Source of the DNA: Pseudoduganella aquatica
Lineage (GTDB): Bacteria; Pseudomonadota; Gammaproteobacteria; Burkholderiales; Burkholderiaceae_D
Length of the DNA: 64,000 nucleotides
Assembly: GCF_009857595.1 (NCBI RefSeq)
Contig: NZ_WWCU01000030.1
Coordinates: 1-64,000 of the forward strand
Direction of reading: 5' to 3'
Shown here: in pieces, positions 49,377 through 62,176 of the stretch
Layout of the letters: every line of letters starts with the position of its first letter
Numbering within the stretch: position 1 is the first letter of the stretch
The notes under the pieces: generated by a model
What the model was told of the DNA's origin: nothing
Databases searched by the model: none
What the model saw: the letters and a program-made list of their open reading frames with translations, nothing else
Program-made: the position numbers and the translations under genes

Positions 49377-50996
49377 ATGATCGCTACAGGCTACACCGAC
49401 ACCTTCGCCAGGGACAATCTGCCGCCCGGCGAGCTATGGCCGGACATGGCGGCCACCCTGCCGGAGCTGCAATATCCGGACCGCCTGAACTGCGCCGCCG
49501 CGCTGCTGGACGAGATGGTGGCACAGGGCTTCGGCGAGCGTCCCGCCATCCACAGCTACCAGGAATCGTGGACCTACGCCGAACTGCTGGAAAAAGTGGA
49601 CCGCATCGCCCACGCGCTGCGCGGCCCTCTGGGCCTGGAAGCGGGCAACCGCGTGCTGCTGCGCGGCGCCAACAGCCCCATGATGGCGGCCTGCGCGCTG
49701 GCCGTGCTGAAAGCGGGCTGCGTGCTGGTGCCCACCATGCCGCTGCTGCGCGCCAAGGAACTCTCCACCGCGCTCACCAAGGCCAAGGTCAACGCCGTGC
49801 TGTGCGCCGCCGCGCTTTCCGAGGAAATGGAACTGGCGCGCGGCCAGACCGCCATGGCAGGCCCCGCCGTCTACTTCGGCTCAGACGGTGCAGACAGCCT
49901 GGAAGCGCTGATGCAGCAGCAGCCCTCCAGCTTCAAGGCCGCCGACACCGCCGCCGACGACGTCTGCATCATCGGCTTCACCTCCGGCACCACCGGCGTC
50001 CCCAAGGGCACCATGCACTTCCACCGCGACGTGCTGGCCATCTGCGACTGCTTCCCGCGCTCCACGCTGCGCACCAAAGCCAGCGACGTGTTTATCGGCA
50101 CGCCGCCGCTGGCCTTCACCTTCGGCCTGGGCGGCCTGCTGCTGTTCCCGCTGCGCGTGGGCGCCGCCGCCGTGCTGCTGGACCGCCTCACGCCGGACCT
50201 GCTGCTGAAAGCCATCCAGGACTTCCGCGCCACCATCTGCTTCACCGCCCCCACCTTCTACCGCCTGATGGCGCCGCTGGCGCAGGCCTACGACCTGTCC
50301 TCGCTGCAGAAGGCCGTGTCGGCGGGCGAGGCCCTGCCCACCGCCACGCGCACGCTGTGGCGCGAGAGCACCGGCCTGGAAATCATCGACGGCATCGGCG
50401 CCACCGAAATGCTGCACATCTTTATCTCGGCGGCGGGCGAGGAAGTGCGGCCCGGCGCCACCGGCAAGGCCATTCCCGGCTACCAGGCCTGCGTGCTCGG
50501 CCCGGACGGCAAGCCGCTGCCGCCCGGCGAAGTGGGCCAGCTGGCCGTGAAAGGCCCCACCGGCTGCCGCTACCTGGACGACGCGCGCCAGGAGCAGTAT
50601 GTGCGCAACGGCTGGAACCTCACCGGCGACGCCTACCGCATGGACCAGGATGGCTATTTCTGGTACCACGCCCGCACCGACGACATGATCATTTCGGCTG
50701 GCTATAATATCGCCGCGCCCGAGGTGGAGGACGCGCTGATGTGCCATCCGGCCGTGGCCGAATGCGCCGTGGTCGGATGGCCGGACGAGGAACGCGGCCA
50801 GATCGTTAAAGCTTTCGTAGTGCTGCGCCAAGGCCATGACGCCAGCGCGGAACTGGCGCGCGCCCTGCAGGAGCATGTAAAACAAACCGTGGCGCCGTAC
50901 AAGTACCCGCGCGCCGTAGAATTCCTGGCGGCGCTGCCGCGCACCCAGAGCGGCAAGCTGCAGCGCCATGTGCTGCGCAGCGCGCCGGCCAAGTAA
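49377..50996 (+). CDS. Aryl-CoA ligase, probably 2-aminobenzoate--CoA ligase
   Basis: 539 residues of the ANL superfamily, benzoate-CoA ligase branch: the P-loop IIGFTSGTTGVPKGTMHFHRD (about residues 198-218), DGIGATEMLHIFIS, the ATP-binding TGDAYRMDQDGYFWYHARTDDMI and the C-terminal catalytic Lys in LPRTQSGKLQRHVL. It activates an aromatic acid to its CoA thioester with ATP to AMP. The branch and the fused monooxygenase/reductase gene downstream point to anthranilate; benzoate or salicylate remain possible. It is the first gene of the long catabolic operon. Confidence 0.85.
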   Translation: MIATGYTDTFARDNLPPGELWPDMAATLPELQYPDRLNCAAALLDEMVAQGFGERPAIHSYQESWTYAELLEKVDRIAHALRGPLGLEAGNRVLLRGANSPMMAACALAVLKAGCVLVPTMPLLRAKELSTALTKAKVNAVLCAAALSEEMELARGQTAMAGPAVYFGSDGADSLEALMQQQPSSFKAADTAADDVCIIGFTSGTTGVPKGTMHFHRDVLAICDCFPRSTLRTKASDVFIGTPPLAFTFGLGGLLLFPLRVGAAAVLLDRLTPDLLLKAIQDFRATICFTAPTFYRLMAPLAQAYDLSSLQKAVSAGEALPTATRTLWRESTGLEIIDGIGATEMLHIFISAAGEEVRPGATGKAIPGYQACVLGPDGKPLPPGEVGQLAVKGPTGCRYLDDARQEQYVRNGWNLTGDAYRMDQDGYFWYHARTDDMIISAGYNIAAPEVEDALMCHPAVAECAVVGWPDEERGQIVKAFVVLRQGHDASAELARALQEHVKQTVAPYKYPRAVEFLAALPRTQSGKLQRHVLRSAPAK

Positions 50997-51038
50997 GCCA
51001 GTGAACAACCCGTCCCACCACCCAACCAGGAGCCGCCA

Positions 51039-52235
51039 GTGAAATTCACCGCCATCACCCTACGCCACACCGCCCTCGCCGCCGCAGCCGTAGCCGCCCT
51101 GTCCAGTGCCGCCGCCCCCGCGCTCGCCGCAGACAGCGTGAAGGTCGGCATGGTGACCACGCTGTCCGGCGCCGGCGCAGGCCTGGGCGTGGATATCCGC
51201 GACGGCTTCGCGCTCGCGCTCACCCACCTGGGCAACAAGATGGGCAACCTGCCGGTGGAAGTGATCACCGGCGACGACCAGCAATCGCCCGACGTGGCCA
51301 AGCAGTTGGTGGACAAGATGATCAAGAAGGACAAGGTCGACTTCATGAGCGGCATCGTGTTCTCCAACCTGATGCTGGCGGTCGGCCCCACGGTGTTCAA
51401 CTCCAAGACCTACTTCGTCAGCGCCAATGCCGGCCCTTCGCAATACGCCGGCGAGCAGTGCAACCCCTATTTCTACAACGTGGCCTGGCAGAACGACAAC
51501 CTGCACGAGGCGGTTGGCCAGCAGGTGCAGCAACGCGGCTTCAAGAACGTGGCCCTGATCGCGCCCAACTACCCGGCAGGCAAGGACGCGCTGGCCGGCT
51601 TCAAGCGCTATTACAAAGGCAAGGTGGCCGATGAGATCTACACCAAGCTGGGCCAGCTGGACTACGGCACCGAACTGGCGCAGCTGCGCGCGCTGAAGGC
51701 GGACGCGGTCTACATCTTCCTGCCGGGCGGCATGGGCATCAACTTCATCAAGCAGTTCGTGGACGCCGGCCTGTCGAAAAACCTGCAGCTGTTCGGCCCC
51801 GGCTTCTCGGCCGACGAGGACATCATCCGCGCCGTGGGCGCGCCCATGCTGGGCATGTTCAACGCCTCGCAGTGGGGCCACGACATCGACAATCCACAGA
51901 ACAAGCGCTTCGTCGCCGACTTCGAGAAAACCTACGGCCGCCTGCCCAGCCTCTACGCATCGCAAGGCTACGACGCCGCCATGCTGATGGATTCGGCCGT
52001 GCGCGCCGTCAAAGGCAACCTGGCGGACAAGGCCGGCGTGGGCAAGGCGCTGCAAGCGGCCAGCTTCAAGTCCGTGCGCGGCGACTTCAAGTTCAACCGC
52101 AACCACTTCCCGGTCCAGAAATATTACGCCCGCATGATAGGCAAGGACGGCCAGGGACGCATCACCAACCGCACCCTGGGCGTGGTATTCGACGCCCACC
52201 AGGACGCCTACGTCGGCGCCTGCAAGCTGCAATAA
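51039..52235 (+). CDS. Periplasmic binding protein of a Liv-type ABC importer
   Basis: 398 residues: signal peptide (HTALAAAAVAALSSAAAPALAAD), then a type-I periplasmic binding fold (Peripla_BP_6): VKVGMVTTLSGAGAGLGVDIRDGFALALTHLG, VDFMSGIVFSNLMLAVGPTVF and YFVSANAGPSQYAGEQC. Relatives bind aromatic acids or amino acids. It should feed the LivH-LivM-LivG-LivF importer encoded divergently at 45788-49154. AGGAG precedes the ATG. Its place between ligase and monooxygenase strongly suggests that its ligand is the pathway substrate. Confidence 0.92.
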   Translation: MKFTAITLRHTALAAAAVAALSSAAAPALAADSVKVGMVTTLSGAGAGLGVDIRDGFALALTHLGNKMGNLPVEVITGDDQQSPDVAKQLVDKMIKKDKVDFMSGIVFSNLMLAVGPTVFNSKTYFVSANAGPSQYAGEQCNPYFYNVAWQNDNLHEAVGQQVQQRGFKNVALIAPNYPAGKDALAGFKRYYKGKVADEIYTKLGQLDYGTELAQLRALKADAVYIFLPGGMGINFIKQFVDAGLSKNLQLFGPGFSADEDIIRAVGAPMLGMFNASQWGHDIDNPQNKRFVADFEKTYGRLPSLYASQGYDAAMLMDSAVRAVKGNLADKAGVGKALQAASFKSVRGDFKFNRNHFPVQKYYARMIGKDGQGRITNRTLGVVFDAHQDAYVGACKLQ

Positions 52236-52245
52236 GGAAGACACC

Positions 52246-54642
52246 ATGAACATCACCTGCATAGGCGGCGGCCCCGCCGGACTGTATTTCGGCCTGCTGA
52301 TGAAAAAGCAGAACCCAGCCAACCAGATCACCGTCGTCGAGCGCAACCGCGCCTACGACACCTTTGGCTGGGGCGTGGTGTTCTCGGACCAAACCCTGGG
52401 CAACCTGGTCAACGCCGACGAGCAGACCGCGCGCACCATCCTGCAGTCCTTCAACCACTGGGACGACATCGACACCCACTTCAAGGGCGCCAAAGTCACC
52501 TCGGGAGGCCACGGCTTCTGCGGCATAGGCCGCAAGCGCCTGCTCAACATCCTGCAAAGCCGCTGCGAAGAACTGGGCGTGAAGCTGGTGTTCGAGACCG
52601 ACGTCGCCGACGACCAGGAAATCGCGGCCGCCTACAATGCCGACCTGGTGATTGCCAGCGATGGCCTGAACAGCCGCATCCGCACCCGCTACGCCGCCAG
52701 CTACCAGCCGGACATCGAGCAGCGCAACTGCCGCTTCGTCTGGCTGGGCACCAAGAAGCTGTTCTCCGCCTTCACCTTCGCCTTTGAACAGACGGAGCAC
52801 GGCTGGTTCCAGGCCCACGCCTACCAGTACGACGGCGACACCTCCACCTTCATCGTCGAAACGCCTGAGGAAGTGTGGCGCAAGGCCGGGTTGGACCAGA
52901 TGAGCCAGCAGGAATCCATCGCCTACTGCGAGCGCCTGTTCGCCAAGCACCTGGACGGCAATCCGCTGATCAGCAACGCCACTCATCTTCGTGGTTCGGC
53001 GGCGTGGATCACCTTCCCGCGCATCATCTGCAACAACTGGGTGCACTGGAACACCGTGGGCGGCAAGCGCGTGCCCGTGGTGCTGATGGGCGACGCCGCC
53101 CACAGCGCGCACTTCTCCATCGGCTCCGGCACCAAGCTGGCGCTGGAGGATGCGATCGAGCTGGCGCGCTGTTTTGAAAAACATGGAGAGCAAGGCATGG
53201 AGCAGGTGCTGGACGCCTACCAGCGCGTGCGCGCAGTGGAAGTGCTGAAGATCCAGAGCGCCGCGCGCAACTCCATGGAATGGTTCGAAAACGTGGACCG
53301 CTACACCGCCATGGAAGCCGAGCAGTTTGCCTATTCCATGCTCACGCGCAGCCAGCGCCTGTCGCACGAGAACCTGCGCGTGCGCGACGCCGGCTATGTG
53401 GAGCGCTACGAAGGCTGGATCGCCGAACACGCCCACGCGCAGGCCGGGCTGCCGCCGCCTGCGGCCGGCCGCCACAGCATTCCGCCCATGCTCACGCCGT
53501 TCAAGCTGCGCGGCACCCTGCTGAAAAACCGCATCGTGGTCTCGCCCATGGCCCAGTATTCGGCGGTGGACGGCGTGGCGGGCGACTACCACCTGGTGCA
53601 CCTGGGCGCGCGCGCACAGGGCGGCGCCGGCCTGGTATTCGCCGAAATGACCTGCGTGTCCGCCGACGCGCGCATCACGCCGGCCTGCCCCGGCCTGTAC
53701 AAGCCGGAACACACGGCGGCCTGGAAGCGCATCGTCGACTTCGTGCACAACAACACCAGCGCCAAGATCGCCATGCAGATCGGCCACGCCGGCGCCAAGG
53801 GCTCCACCCGCCGCGCCTGGGACGGCATAGACCAGCCGCTGGAAAGCGGCAACTGGCCGCTGGTGTCGGCCTCCGAACAGCAATACCTGCCCGGCGTATC
53901 GCAAACGGCGCGCGCCGCCACGGCCGAAGACATGGCACGCATCAAGGCCGATTTCGTCTCCGCCACCGTGGCGGCGGCCGAAGCGGGCTTCGACTGGCTG
54001 GAACTGCACTGCGCGCACGGCTACCTGCTGTCGTCCTTCATTTCGCCGCTGACCAACCAGCGCCAGGACGAATACGGCGGCTCGCTGGAAAACCGCTGCC
54101 GCTATCCGCTGGAAGTATTCAAGGCCGTGCGCGCCGCCTGGCCGCAAGACAAGCCGATCAGCGTGCGCATTTCCGCGCATGACTGGGTCGAAGGCGGCAT
54201 CACGCCGGACGACGCGGTGGCCATCGCCCGCCTGTTCAAAGCGGCCGGCGCGGACATGATCGACTGCTCGTCCGGCCAGGTCAGCAAGCGCGAAAAGCCC
54301 ATCTACGGCCGCATGTTCCAGACCCCGTTCGCGGACCGCGTGCGCAACGAGGCGGGGATACCGACCATCGCCGTGGGCGCCATCTTCGAGGCGGACCATG
54401 CCAACAGCATCATCGCCGCCGGCCGCGCGGACCTGTGCGCCGTGGCGCGCCCGCACCTGGCCAACCCGGCATGGACGCTGACCGAGGCGGCCAAGATCGG
54501 CTACCTGGACGTGGAATGGCCGCAGCAGTACACGGCGGGCAAAGTGCAGCTGGAGCGCAACCTGGAGCGCGAGCGCCAGATTGCGGCAGCCAGCAGCGGC
54601 ATGACGCCGCAGCAGATCGCAGCCAAGTTGCTGGAAGGATGA
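52246..54642 (+). CDS. Fused 2-aminobenzoyl-CoA monooxygenase/reductase (FAD hydroxylase + Old Yellow Enzyme)
   Basis: 798 residues. Residues 1-380 are a class A FAD monooxygenase: ITCIGGGPAGLYFGLLMKK, then VIASDGLNSRIRTRY and VPVVLMGDAAHSAHFSIGSG. Residues 415-780 are an OYE-like FMN reductase: PFKLRGTLLKNRIVVSPMAQYSA, QIGHAGAKGS, HCAHGYLLSSFISPLTNQRQDEYGGSLENR. This fusion is the hallmark of 2-aminobenzoyl-CoA monooxygenase/reductase, which hydroxylates and dearomatises the ring in the aerobic anthranilate pathway of Azoarcus. Databases also name homologues salicylyl-CoA 5-hydroxylase/oxidoreductase. It follows the binding-protein gene by ten bases. Confidence 0.9.
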   Translation: MNITCIGGGPAGLYFGLLMKKQNPANQITVVERNRAYDTFGWGVVFSDQTLGNLVNADEQTARTILQSFNHWDDIDTHFKGAKVTSGGHGFCGIGRKRLLNILQSRCEELGVKLVFETDVADDQEIAAAYNADLVIASDGLNSRIRTRYAASYQPDIEQRNCRFVWLGTKKLFSAFTFAFEQTEHGWFQAHAYQYDGDTSTFIVETPEEVWRKAGLDQMSQQESIAYCERLFAKHLDGNPLISNATHLRGSAAWITFPRIICNNWVHWNTVGGKRVPVVLMGDAAHSAHFSIGSGTKLALEDAIELARCFEKHGEQGMEQVLDAYQRVRAVEVLKIQSAARNSMEWFENVDRYTAMEAEQFAYSMLTRSQRLSHENLRVRDAGYVERYEGWIAEHAHAQAGLPPPAAGRHSIPPMLTPFKLRGTLLKNRIVVSPMAQYSAVDGVAGDYHLVHLGARAQGGAGLVFAEMTCVSADARITPACPGLYKPEHTAAWKRIVDFVHNNTSAKIAMQIGHAGAKGSTRRAWDGIDQPLESGNWPLVSASEQQYLPGVSQTARAATAEDMARIKADFVSATVAAAEAGFDWLELHCAHGYLLSSFISPLTNQRQDEYGGSLENRCRYPLEVFKAVRAAWPQDKPISVRISAHDWVEGGITPDDAVAIARLFKAAGADMIDCSSGQVSKREKPIYGRMFQTPFADRVRNEAGIPTIAVGAIFEADHANSIIAAGRADLCAVARPHLANPAWTLTEAAKIGYLDVEWPQQYTAGKVQLERNLERERQIAAASSGMTPQQIAAKLLEG

Positions 54643-54644
54643 GC

Positions 54645-55487
54645 ATGAAGCCAGGTATCCAGGGTGTGCCTTCGGCCGCCGGCGGAACGCTGCAAGGCAA
54701 ACACGCTTTCGTCACCGGCGGCGGACGCGGCATCGGCAGCGCCATTGCGCATGCCCTGCTGCTGCAAGGTGCGCGCGTCACGCTGGCCGGGCGCACGGCA
54801 GCGGTGCTGGAACAGACGGCGCGCGAGCTGGCGTCCGCGCTGACCGCCGGGCCGTCCTCCGAAACTGGCGGCTGCGCCATCGACTTCGTCACCGTCGACG
54901 TCACCAGCCGCGAATCCGTCAACGCGGCGCTGGCCGAGGCGGCGCGCCGCCACGGCCCCATCGCCATCCTGGTCAACAACGCGGGCCAAGCCGCCTCCGC
55001 CCCCTTCGCCAAGACCGGCGACGACATCTGGCGCCAGATGATGGCGGTGAATCTGGACGGCACCTACCACTGCATCCAGGCCGCGCTGCCGGGCATGCTG
55101 GCGGCGGGCTGGGGCCGCATCGTCAACATCGCCAGCACCGCAGGCATGACGGGCTACGCCTACGTGTCCGCCTACTGCGCCGCCAAGCACGGCGTGATCG
55201 GCCTCACGCGTTCGCTGGCGCTGGAACTGGCCACCAAGGGCATCACCGTGAATGCGGTCTGCCCCGGCTACACGGAAACCGATATCGTCAAGGACGCCGT
55301 CGCCAACATCGTCGCCAAGACCGGCCGCAGCGAAGAGCAGGCGCGCGCCGAACTGGCGGCGGGCAACCCGCAGAAACAACTGGTCCAGCCGGACCAGGTA
55401 GCCAACGCCGTGGCCTGGCTGTGCCAGCCCGGCGCCAGCGCCATGACCGGCCAATCGCTGGCCGTGGCCGGCGGCGAGATCATGTAA
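54645..55487 (+). CDS. SDR-family dehydrogenase, probably 3-hydroxyacyl-CoA dehydrogenase-like
   Basis: 280 residues of classical SDR type: AFVTGGGRGIGSAIA, LVNNAGQAASAPF, the Ser/Tyr/Lys site in IVNIASTAGMTGYAYVSAYCAAKHG and a C-terminal MTGQSLAVAGGEIM. In this operon it likely oxidises or reduces a cyclic or open-chain CoA-ester intermediate. ATG at 54645 has GGAAGG six bases upstream; an ATG at 54639 overlaps the previous stop and is less likely. Confidence 0.88.
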   Translation: MKPGIQGVPSAAGGTLQGKHAFVTGGGRGIGSAIAHALLLQGARVTLAGRTAAVLEQTARELASALTAGPSSETGGCAIDFVTVDVTSRESVNAALAEAARRHGPIAILVNNAGQAASAPFAKTGDDIWRQMMAVNLDGTYHCIQAALPGMLAAGWGRIVNIASTAGMTGYAYVSAYCAAKHGVIGLTRSLALELATKGITVNAVCPGYTETDIVKDAVANIVAKTGRSEEQARAELAAGNPQKQLVQPDQVANAVAWLCQPGASAMTGQSLAVAGGEIM

Positions 55488-55498
55488 GGAGCAGAAGA

Positions 55499-56050
55499 AT
55501 GACGCGCAAATTACCAGCCAAGGCCGTCTTGCAGGCCGTACCCGCGCCAGCGCCGGCGCCGGGCTCCCAGGTGTTCGACCTGGAGTCGCGCCTGACGCAG
55601 GACCACCACCAGTCGCTCAAGCTGTGGCTGCGCATGCTGTCCTGCACCACCATGATAGAGAGCGAAATCCGCACCCGGCTGCGCAACGAATTCGGCATCA
55701 CCCTGCCCCGCTTCGACTTGATGGCGCAGCTGCAGCGCCACCCCGAAGGACTGCGCATGGGCGAACTGTCCAAGCGCATGATGGTCACCGGCGGCAATAT
55801 CACCGGCATCACCGACCAGCTGGAACATGAAAAACTGGTGCTGCGCGTGCCGGACCCGAAAGACCGCCGCGCCTACAGCGTGAAGCTCACCGCCGCCGGG
55901 CGCCGCTCCTTCGAGCGCATGGCGCTGGTGCACGAAGGCTGGATCGCCGACATGCTGGATGGCCTGTCGGTGCAGGAAAAGAACGACATGATCGCGCTGC
56001 TGTCGCGCATGAAAGGCCATCTGAGCGACGGCCCCCAACACGAAGAATGA
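55499..56050 (+). CDS. MarR-family transcriptional regulator of the aromatic-CoA operon
   Basis: 183 residues with an N-terminal Ala/Pro-rich stretch and a MarR winged helix: FGITLPRFDLMAQLQRHPEGLRMGELSKRMMVTGGNITGITDQLEHEKLVLRVPDPKDRRAYSVKLTAAG. It lies inside the operon that it probably regulates. MarR regulators of this type (BadR, CouR and relatives) usually repress aromatic-CoA genes and let go on binding the CoA ester. The palindromes TTTAAGCTTAAA at 44137 and 49295 are fitting candidate sites; this is inference. Confidence 0.92.
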   Translation: MTRKLPAKAVLQAVPAPAPAPGSQVFDLESRLTQDHHQSLKLWLRMLSCTTMIESEIRTRLRNEFGITLPRFDLMAQLQRHPEGLRMGELSKRMMVTGGNITGITDQLEHEKLVLRVPDPKDRRAYSVKLTAAGRRSFERMALVHEGWIADMLDGLSVQEKNDMIALLSRMKGHLSDGPQHEE

Positions 56051-56064
56051 AGAAGGAATACCCC

Positions 56065-56919
<855 letters not shown>

Positions 56920-56928
56920 GGAGACGCC

Positions 56929-58086
<1,158 letters not shown>

Positions 58087-58102
58087 AAACGAAAGGGACA
58101 CC

Positions 58103-58501
58103 ATGCAATTCCTGCAACCACCAGGCTGGGTACAGCCCAAGGGATACGCCAACGGCGTGGCCGCCAGCGGCCGCACCGTCTGCGTCAGCGGCATGATAGG
58201 CTGGGACGCGGAAGGCCGTTTCCACACCAGCGACTTCGCGGGCCAGGTAGAACAGGCGCTGCGCAACATCGTCGCCGTGCTGGCCGAAGCCAATGCAGGC
58301 CCGGAACACGTTGTGCGCATGACGTGGTACGTGATCGACAAAAAGGAATACGTCGCCGCCTACAAGGAAATCGGCGCGGCCTACCGCGCCGTGTTCGGCC
58401 GCCACTTCCCCGCCATGACGGCGGTGCAGGTGGCGGGCCTGATCGAGGACGAGGCCAAGGTGGAAATTGAAGTCACCGCCATCGTGCCGGAACCAGCATG
58501 A
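58103..58501 (+). CDS. RidA-family enamine/imine deaminase
   Basis: 132 residues of the YjgF/YER057c/UK114 fold: GWVQPKGYANGVAASGRTVCVSGMIGWDAEG, then LAEANAGPEHVVRMTWYVID and the C-terminal IEDEAKVEIEVTAIVPEP with the conserved Glu. A basic residue at the usual Arg-105 site is not evident, so it is a variant. RidA proteins hydrolyse reactive enamines and imines. In a 2-aminobenzoyl-CoA pathway the dearomatised product is an enamine, so a dedicated deaminase that frees ammonia makes sense. Its stop overlaps the next start (ATGA). Confidence 0.88.
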   Translation: MQFLQPPGWVQPKGYANGVAASGRTVCVSGMIGWDAEGRFHTSDFAGQVEQALRNIVAVLAEANAGPEHVVRMTWYVIDKKEYVAAYKEIGAAYRAVFGRHFPAMTAVQVAGLIEDEAKVEIEVTAIVPEPA

Positions 58502-60027
58502 CAGCTACGCTCAGCAAGCTCACGCTGGGCGTAGCGGGTGCGGGCGCCATGGGGCGCGGCATCGCGCAGGTGGCGGCGCAGGCCGGCATCACCGTTCTGT
58601 TGTACGACGTGCAGGACGGCGCGGCCGATAAAGCCGTGGCCACTGTGCGCGAGCAATTCTCCACGCTGGCGACCAAGGGCAAGCTCACGCCGGATGCGGC
58701 CGGCGCGGCCGGCCTGAAACTGCACGCCGCCGCCTCGCTGCACGCGCTGGCGGACTGCGACATCATTATCGAAGCCATCATCGAACAGCTGGAAGCCAAG
58801 CGCGCGCTATTCGACGCGCTCGAAGCCATCGTCCATCCCGGCTGCGTGCTGGCGACGAATACCTCATCGCTGTCCGTGACCGCCATTGCCGCCGGAGCGC
58901 AGCTGCCGGGCCGCATCGCGGGCTGCCACTTCTTCAACCCCGTGCCGCTGATGAAGGTGGTGGAAGTGATCGCAGGCGCGCTCACCAACGCCAGCGCCAC
59001 GGAAGCGCTCACCGCCTTCGTTCACCGTATCGGCCACACGCCGGTGCAGGCCAGCGACACCCCGGGCTTTATCGTCAACCACGCGGGGCGCGGCTACCTC
59101 ACCGAAGCGCTCAAGATCGTCCAGGAAACCGTGGCCGATTTCGCTCAAGTGGACGCCGTGCTGCGCGGCGCTGCAGGCTTCCGCCTCGGCCCCTTCCAGC
59201 TGCTCGACCTGACCGGACTCGATGTGTCGCACCCGGTAATGGAATCGATCTACCGCCAGTACTACCAGGAGCCGCGCTACCGCCCCAGCCCTATCACCGC
59301 GCAGCGGCTGTCCGCCGGCCTGCTGGGCAAGAAGACCGCGCGCGGCTTCTACCGCTATGACGATGGAAAGGCTGAACCGCAGGCCGCCAGCGCCACCGCT
59401 ACCGCCTGGGCGGGCCCAATCTGGCTGGACGCACCCGACGCCGAAACCCACGCCAGCCTGGCGGAGCTGCTGCGCGGCCTCGGCGCCGACATCGAAGCCG
59501 CGCCCCGGCCCTCCGCCAATGCCCTGTGCCTGGTGGCCCCACTGGGCGAAGACGTCAGCACCTGCGTAGCGCGGCTGGACCTCGACCCAGGCCGCACGCT
59601 CGGTATAGACCCGCTCAGCACCGCCCACGCCACGCTGATGCTCAACCCCGCCACAGACACCGCGCTGGCCGCCAGCCTGCTCGCCCTGTTCGAGCAAGGC
59701 GGCCGCCCCGCCACCCTGATCAGCGACAGCGCCGGCTTCATCGTGCAGCGCGTGCTGGCCACCATCATCAACATCGGCTGCGACATCGTCCAGCAAGGCA
59801 TCTGCACGCCGTCCGACCTGGACAGCGCCGTCACGCTCGGTCTGGGCTACCCGCGCGGACCGCTCGCCTGGGGCAACCACCTCGGCCCGCGACGCGTATT
59901 CGCCATCCTGAACAATCTGCTGCGCCAGACCGGCGACCCGCGCTACCGCCCCAGCCCCTGGCTGACGCGCCGCGCCCAACTCGGCCTGTCGCTGCTGCAT
60001 ACCAGCGGCGCCGCAGCCAAACAATAA
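58498..60027 (+). CDS. 3-hydroxyacyl-CoA dehydrogenase (PaaH/PaaC type)
   Basis: 509 residues, the long two-domain type: NAD-binding GVAGAGAMGRGIAQVAAQAG (about residues 10-29), IIEAIIEQLEAKRALF, ATNTSSLSVT, GCHFFNPVPLMKVVEVI and a first C-terminal domain with GFIVNHAGRGYLTEAL. A second C-terminal domain copy follows (GFIVQRVLATIINIGCDI). This layout is that of PaaH-type enzymes of aromatic degradation. It oxidises a 3-hydroxyacyl-CoA to the 3-ketoacyl-CoA. It overlaps the RidA gene by four bases. Confidence 0.93.
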   Translation: MTATLSKLTLGVAGAGAMGRGIAQVAAQAGITVLLYDVQDGAADKAVATVREQFSTLATKGKLTPDAAGAAGLKLHAAASLHALADCDIIIEAIIEQLEAKRALFDALEAIVHPGCVLATNTSSLSVTAIAAGAQLPGRIAGCHFFNPVPLMKVVEVIAGALTNASATEALTAFVHRIGHTPVQASDTPGFIVNHAGRGYLTEALKIVQETVADFAQVDAVLRGAAGFRLGPFQLLDLTGLDVSHPVMESIYRQYYQEPRYRPSPITAQRLSAGLLGKKTARGFYRYDDGKAEPQAASATATAWAGPIWLDAPDAETHASLAELLRGLGADIEAAPRPSANALCLVAPLGEDVSTCVARLDLDPGRTLGIDPLSTAHATLMLNPATDTALAASLLALFEQGGRPATLISDSAGFIVQRVLATIINIGCDIVQQGICTPSDLDSAVTLGLGYPRGPLAWGNHLGPRRVFAILNNLLRQTGDPRYRPSPWLTRRAQLGLSLLHTSGAAAKQ

Positions 60028-60057
60028 ACGCCCCATCCAACAACCAGGAGAACACAC

Positions 60058-61242
<1,185 letters not shown>

Positions 61243-61263
61243 CCCGCAGAGCGAGGAGGCGCC

Positions 61264-62172
61264 ATGCGCAGCAAAGCCAGCATCATGGACGGCGCGGGGC
61301 AGCACGCCGCCGCGCTCTATCAGGGCTACAGCGCGGCGGAACTGGACCGCCAGTACAACGCCCGCGCCACCGTACCGGACGCCACCATCTACCTGCGCGC
61401 CTACGCAGAGCAGAGCGCCGCCATGCGCGCCGACCTGCCCTGCCACTGCGGCGTGGCCTACGGCGCGCACGAGGACGAACAGCTGGACATCTTCCCCGCG
61501 CCCAAGCCGGGCAGTCCGGTGCTGGTCTACATCCACGGCGGCTACTGGCGCGCCCTGTCCAAGGACGACTCCAGCTTCATGGCCGCCACCTTCACGGCGG
61601 CCGGCGCCACCGTGGTGGCGGTCAACTACTCGCTGGCGCCCGGCGTATCGCTGGACCACATCGTGGACCAGAACCGGCGCGCGCTGGCCTGGGTGCACCG
61701 CCATATCGCGCAATACAACGGCGACGCGGAGAAGATCTACCTGTGCGGCAGTTCGGCCGGCGGCCACCTGGTCGGCATGCTGCTGGCGCCGGGCTGGCAG
61801 CCGGCGCACGGCCTGCCAGCCAATGCCGTGGCAGGTGCCTGCCCGATCAGCGGGCTGATGGACCTCGCGCCCATCCCCGCCACGCATATCAATGAATGGG
61901 CGAAGCTGGACGCAGCGGCGGCGCGCCGCCTCAGTCCCCTGCACCATCTGCCCGAGCAAGGCGGCCCGCTGATCTCCTGCGTGGGCGGCGCGGAGACCGC
62001 CGAGTTCCGGCGCCAGAGCCGCAGCTACGCCGACGCCTGGCGCGCCAGGGGGCTGACGGCGGAATACCTGGAAATAGAAGGCGCCAACCACTTCGACGTG
62101 GTGCTGGAACTCGCCAAAACCGATAGCCCGCTCACCCGCGCCCTGCTGCGCATGATGGGCCTGGCCGGATGA
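61264..62172 (+). CDS. Alpha/beta hydrolase, kynurenine-formamidase-like
   Basis: 302 residues. The oxyanion-hole motif is VLVYIHGGYWRALSKDDSS, and the nucleophile Ser is in YLCGSSAGGHLVGMLLA (about residue 160), with the His in GANHFDVVLELA. This HGG-type family includes arylformamidases, which turn N-formylkynurenine into kynurenine on the way to anthranilate. That would fit the pathway, but other ester or amide substrates, or ring-opening hydrolysis, are possible. GAGGAG precedes the ATG. It is the last gene of the operon. Confidence 0.82.
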   Translation: MRSKASIMDGAGQHAAALYQGYSAAELDRQYNARATVPDATIYLRAYAEQSAAMRADLPCHCGVAYGAHEDEQLDIFPAPKPGSPVLVYIHGGYWRALSKDDSSFMAATFTAAGATVVAVNYSLAPGVSLDHIVDQNRRALAWVHRHIAQYNGDAEKIYLCGSSAGGHLVGMLLAPGWQPAHGLPANAVAGACPISGLMDLAPIPATHINEWAKLDAAAARRLSPLHHLPEQGGPLISCVGGAETAEFRRQSRSYADAWRARGLTAEYLEIEGANHFDVVLELAKTDSPLTRALLRMMGLAG

Positions 62173-62176
62173 CATG

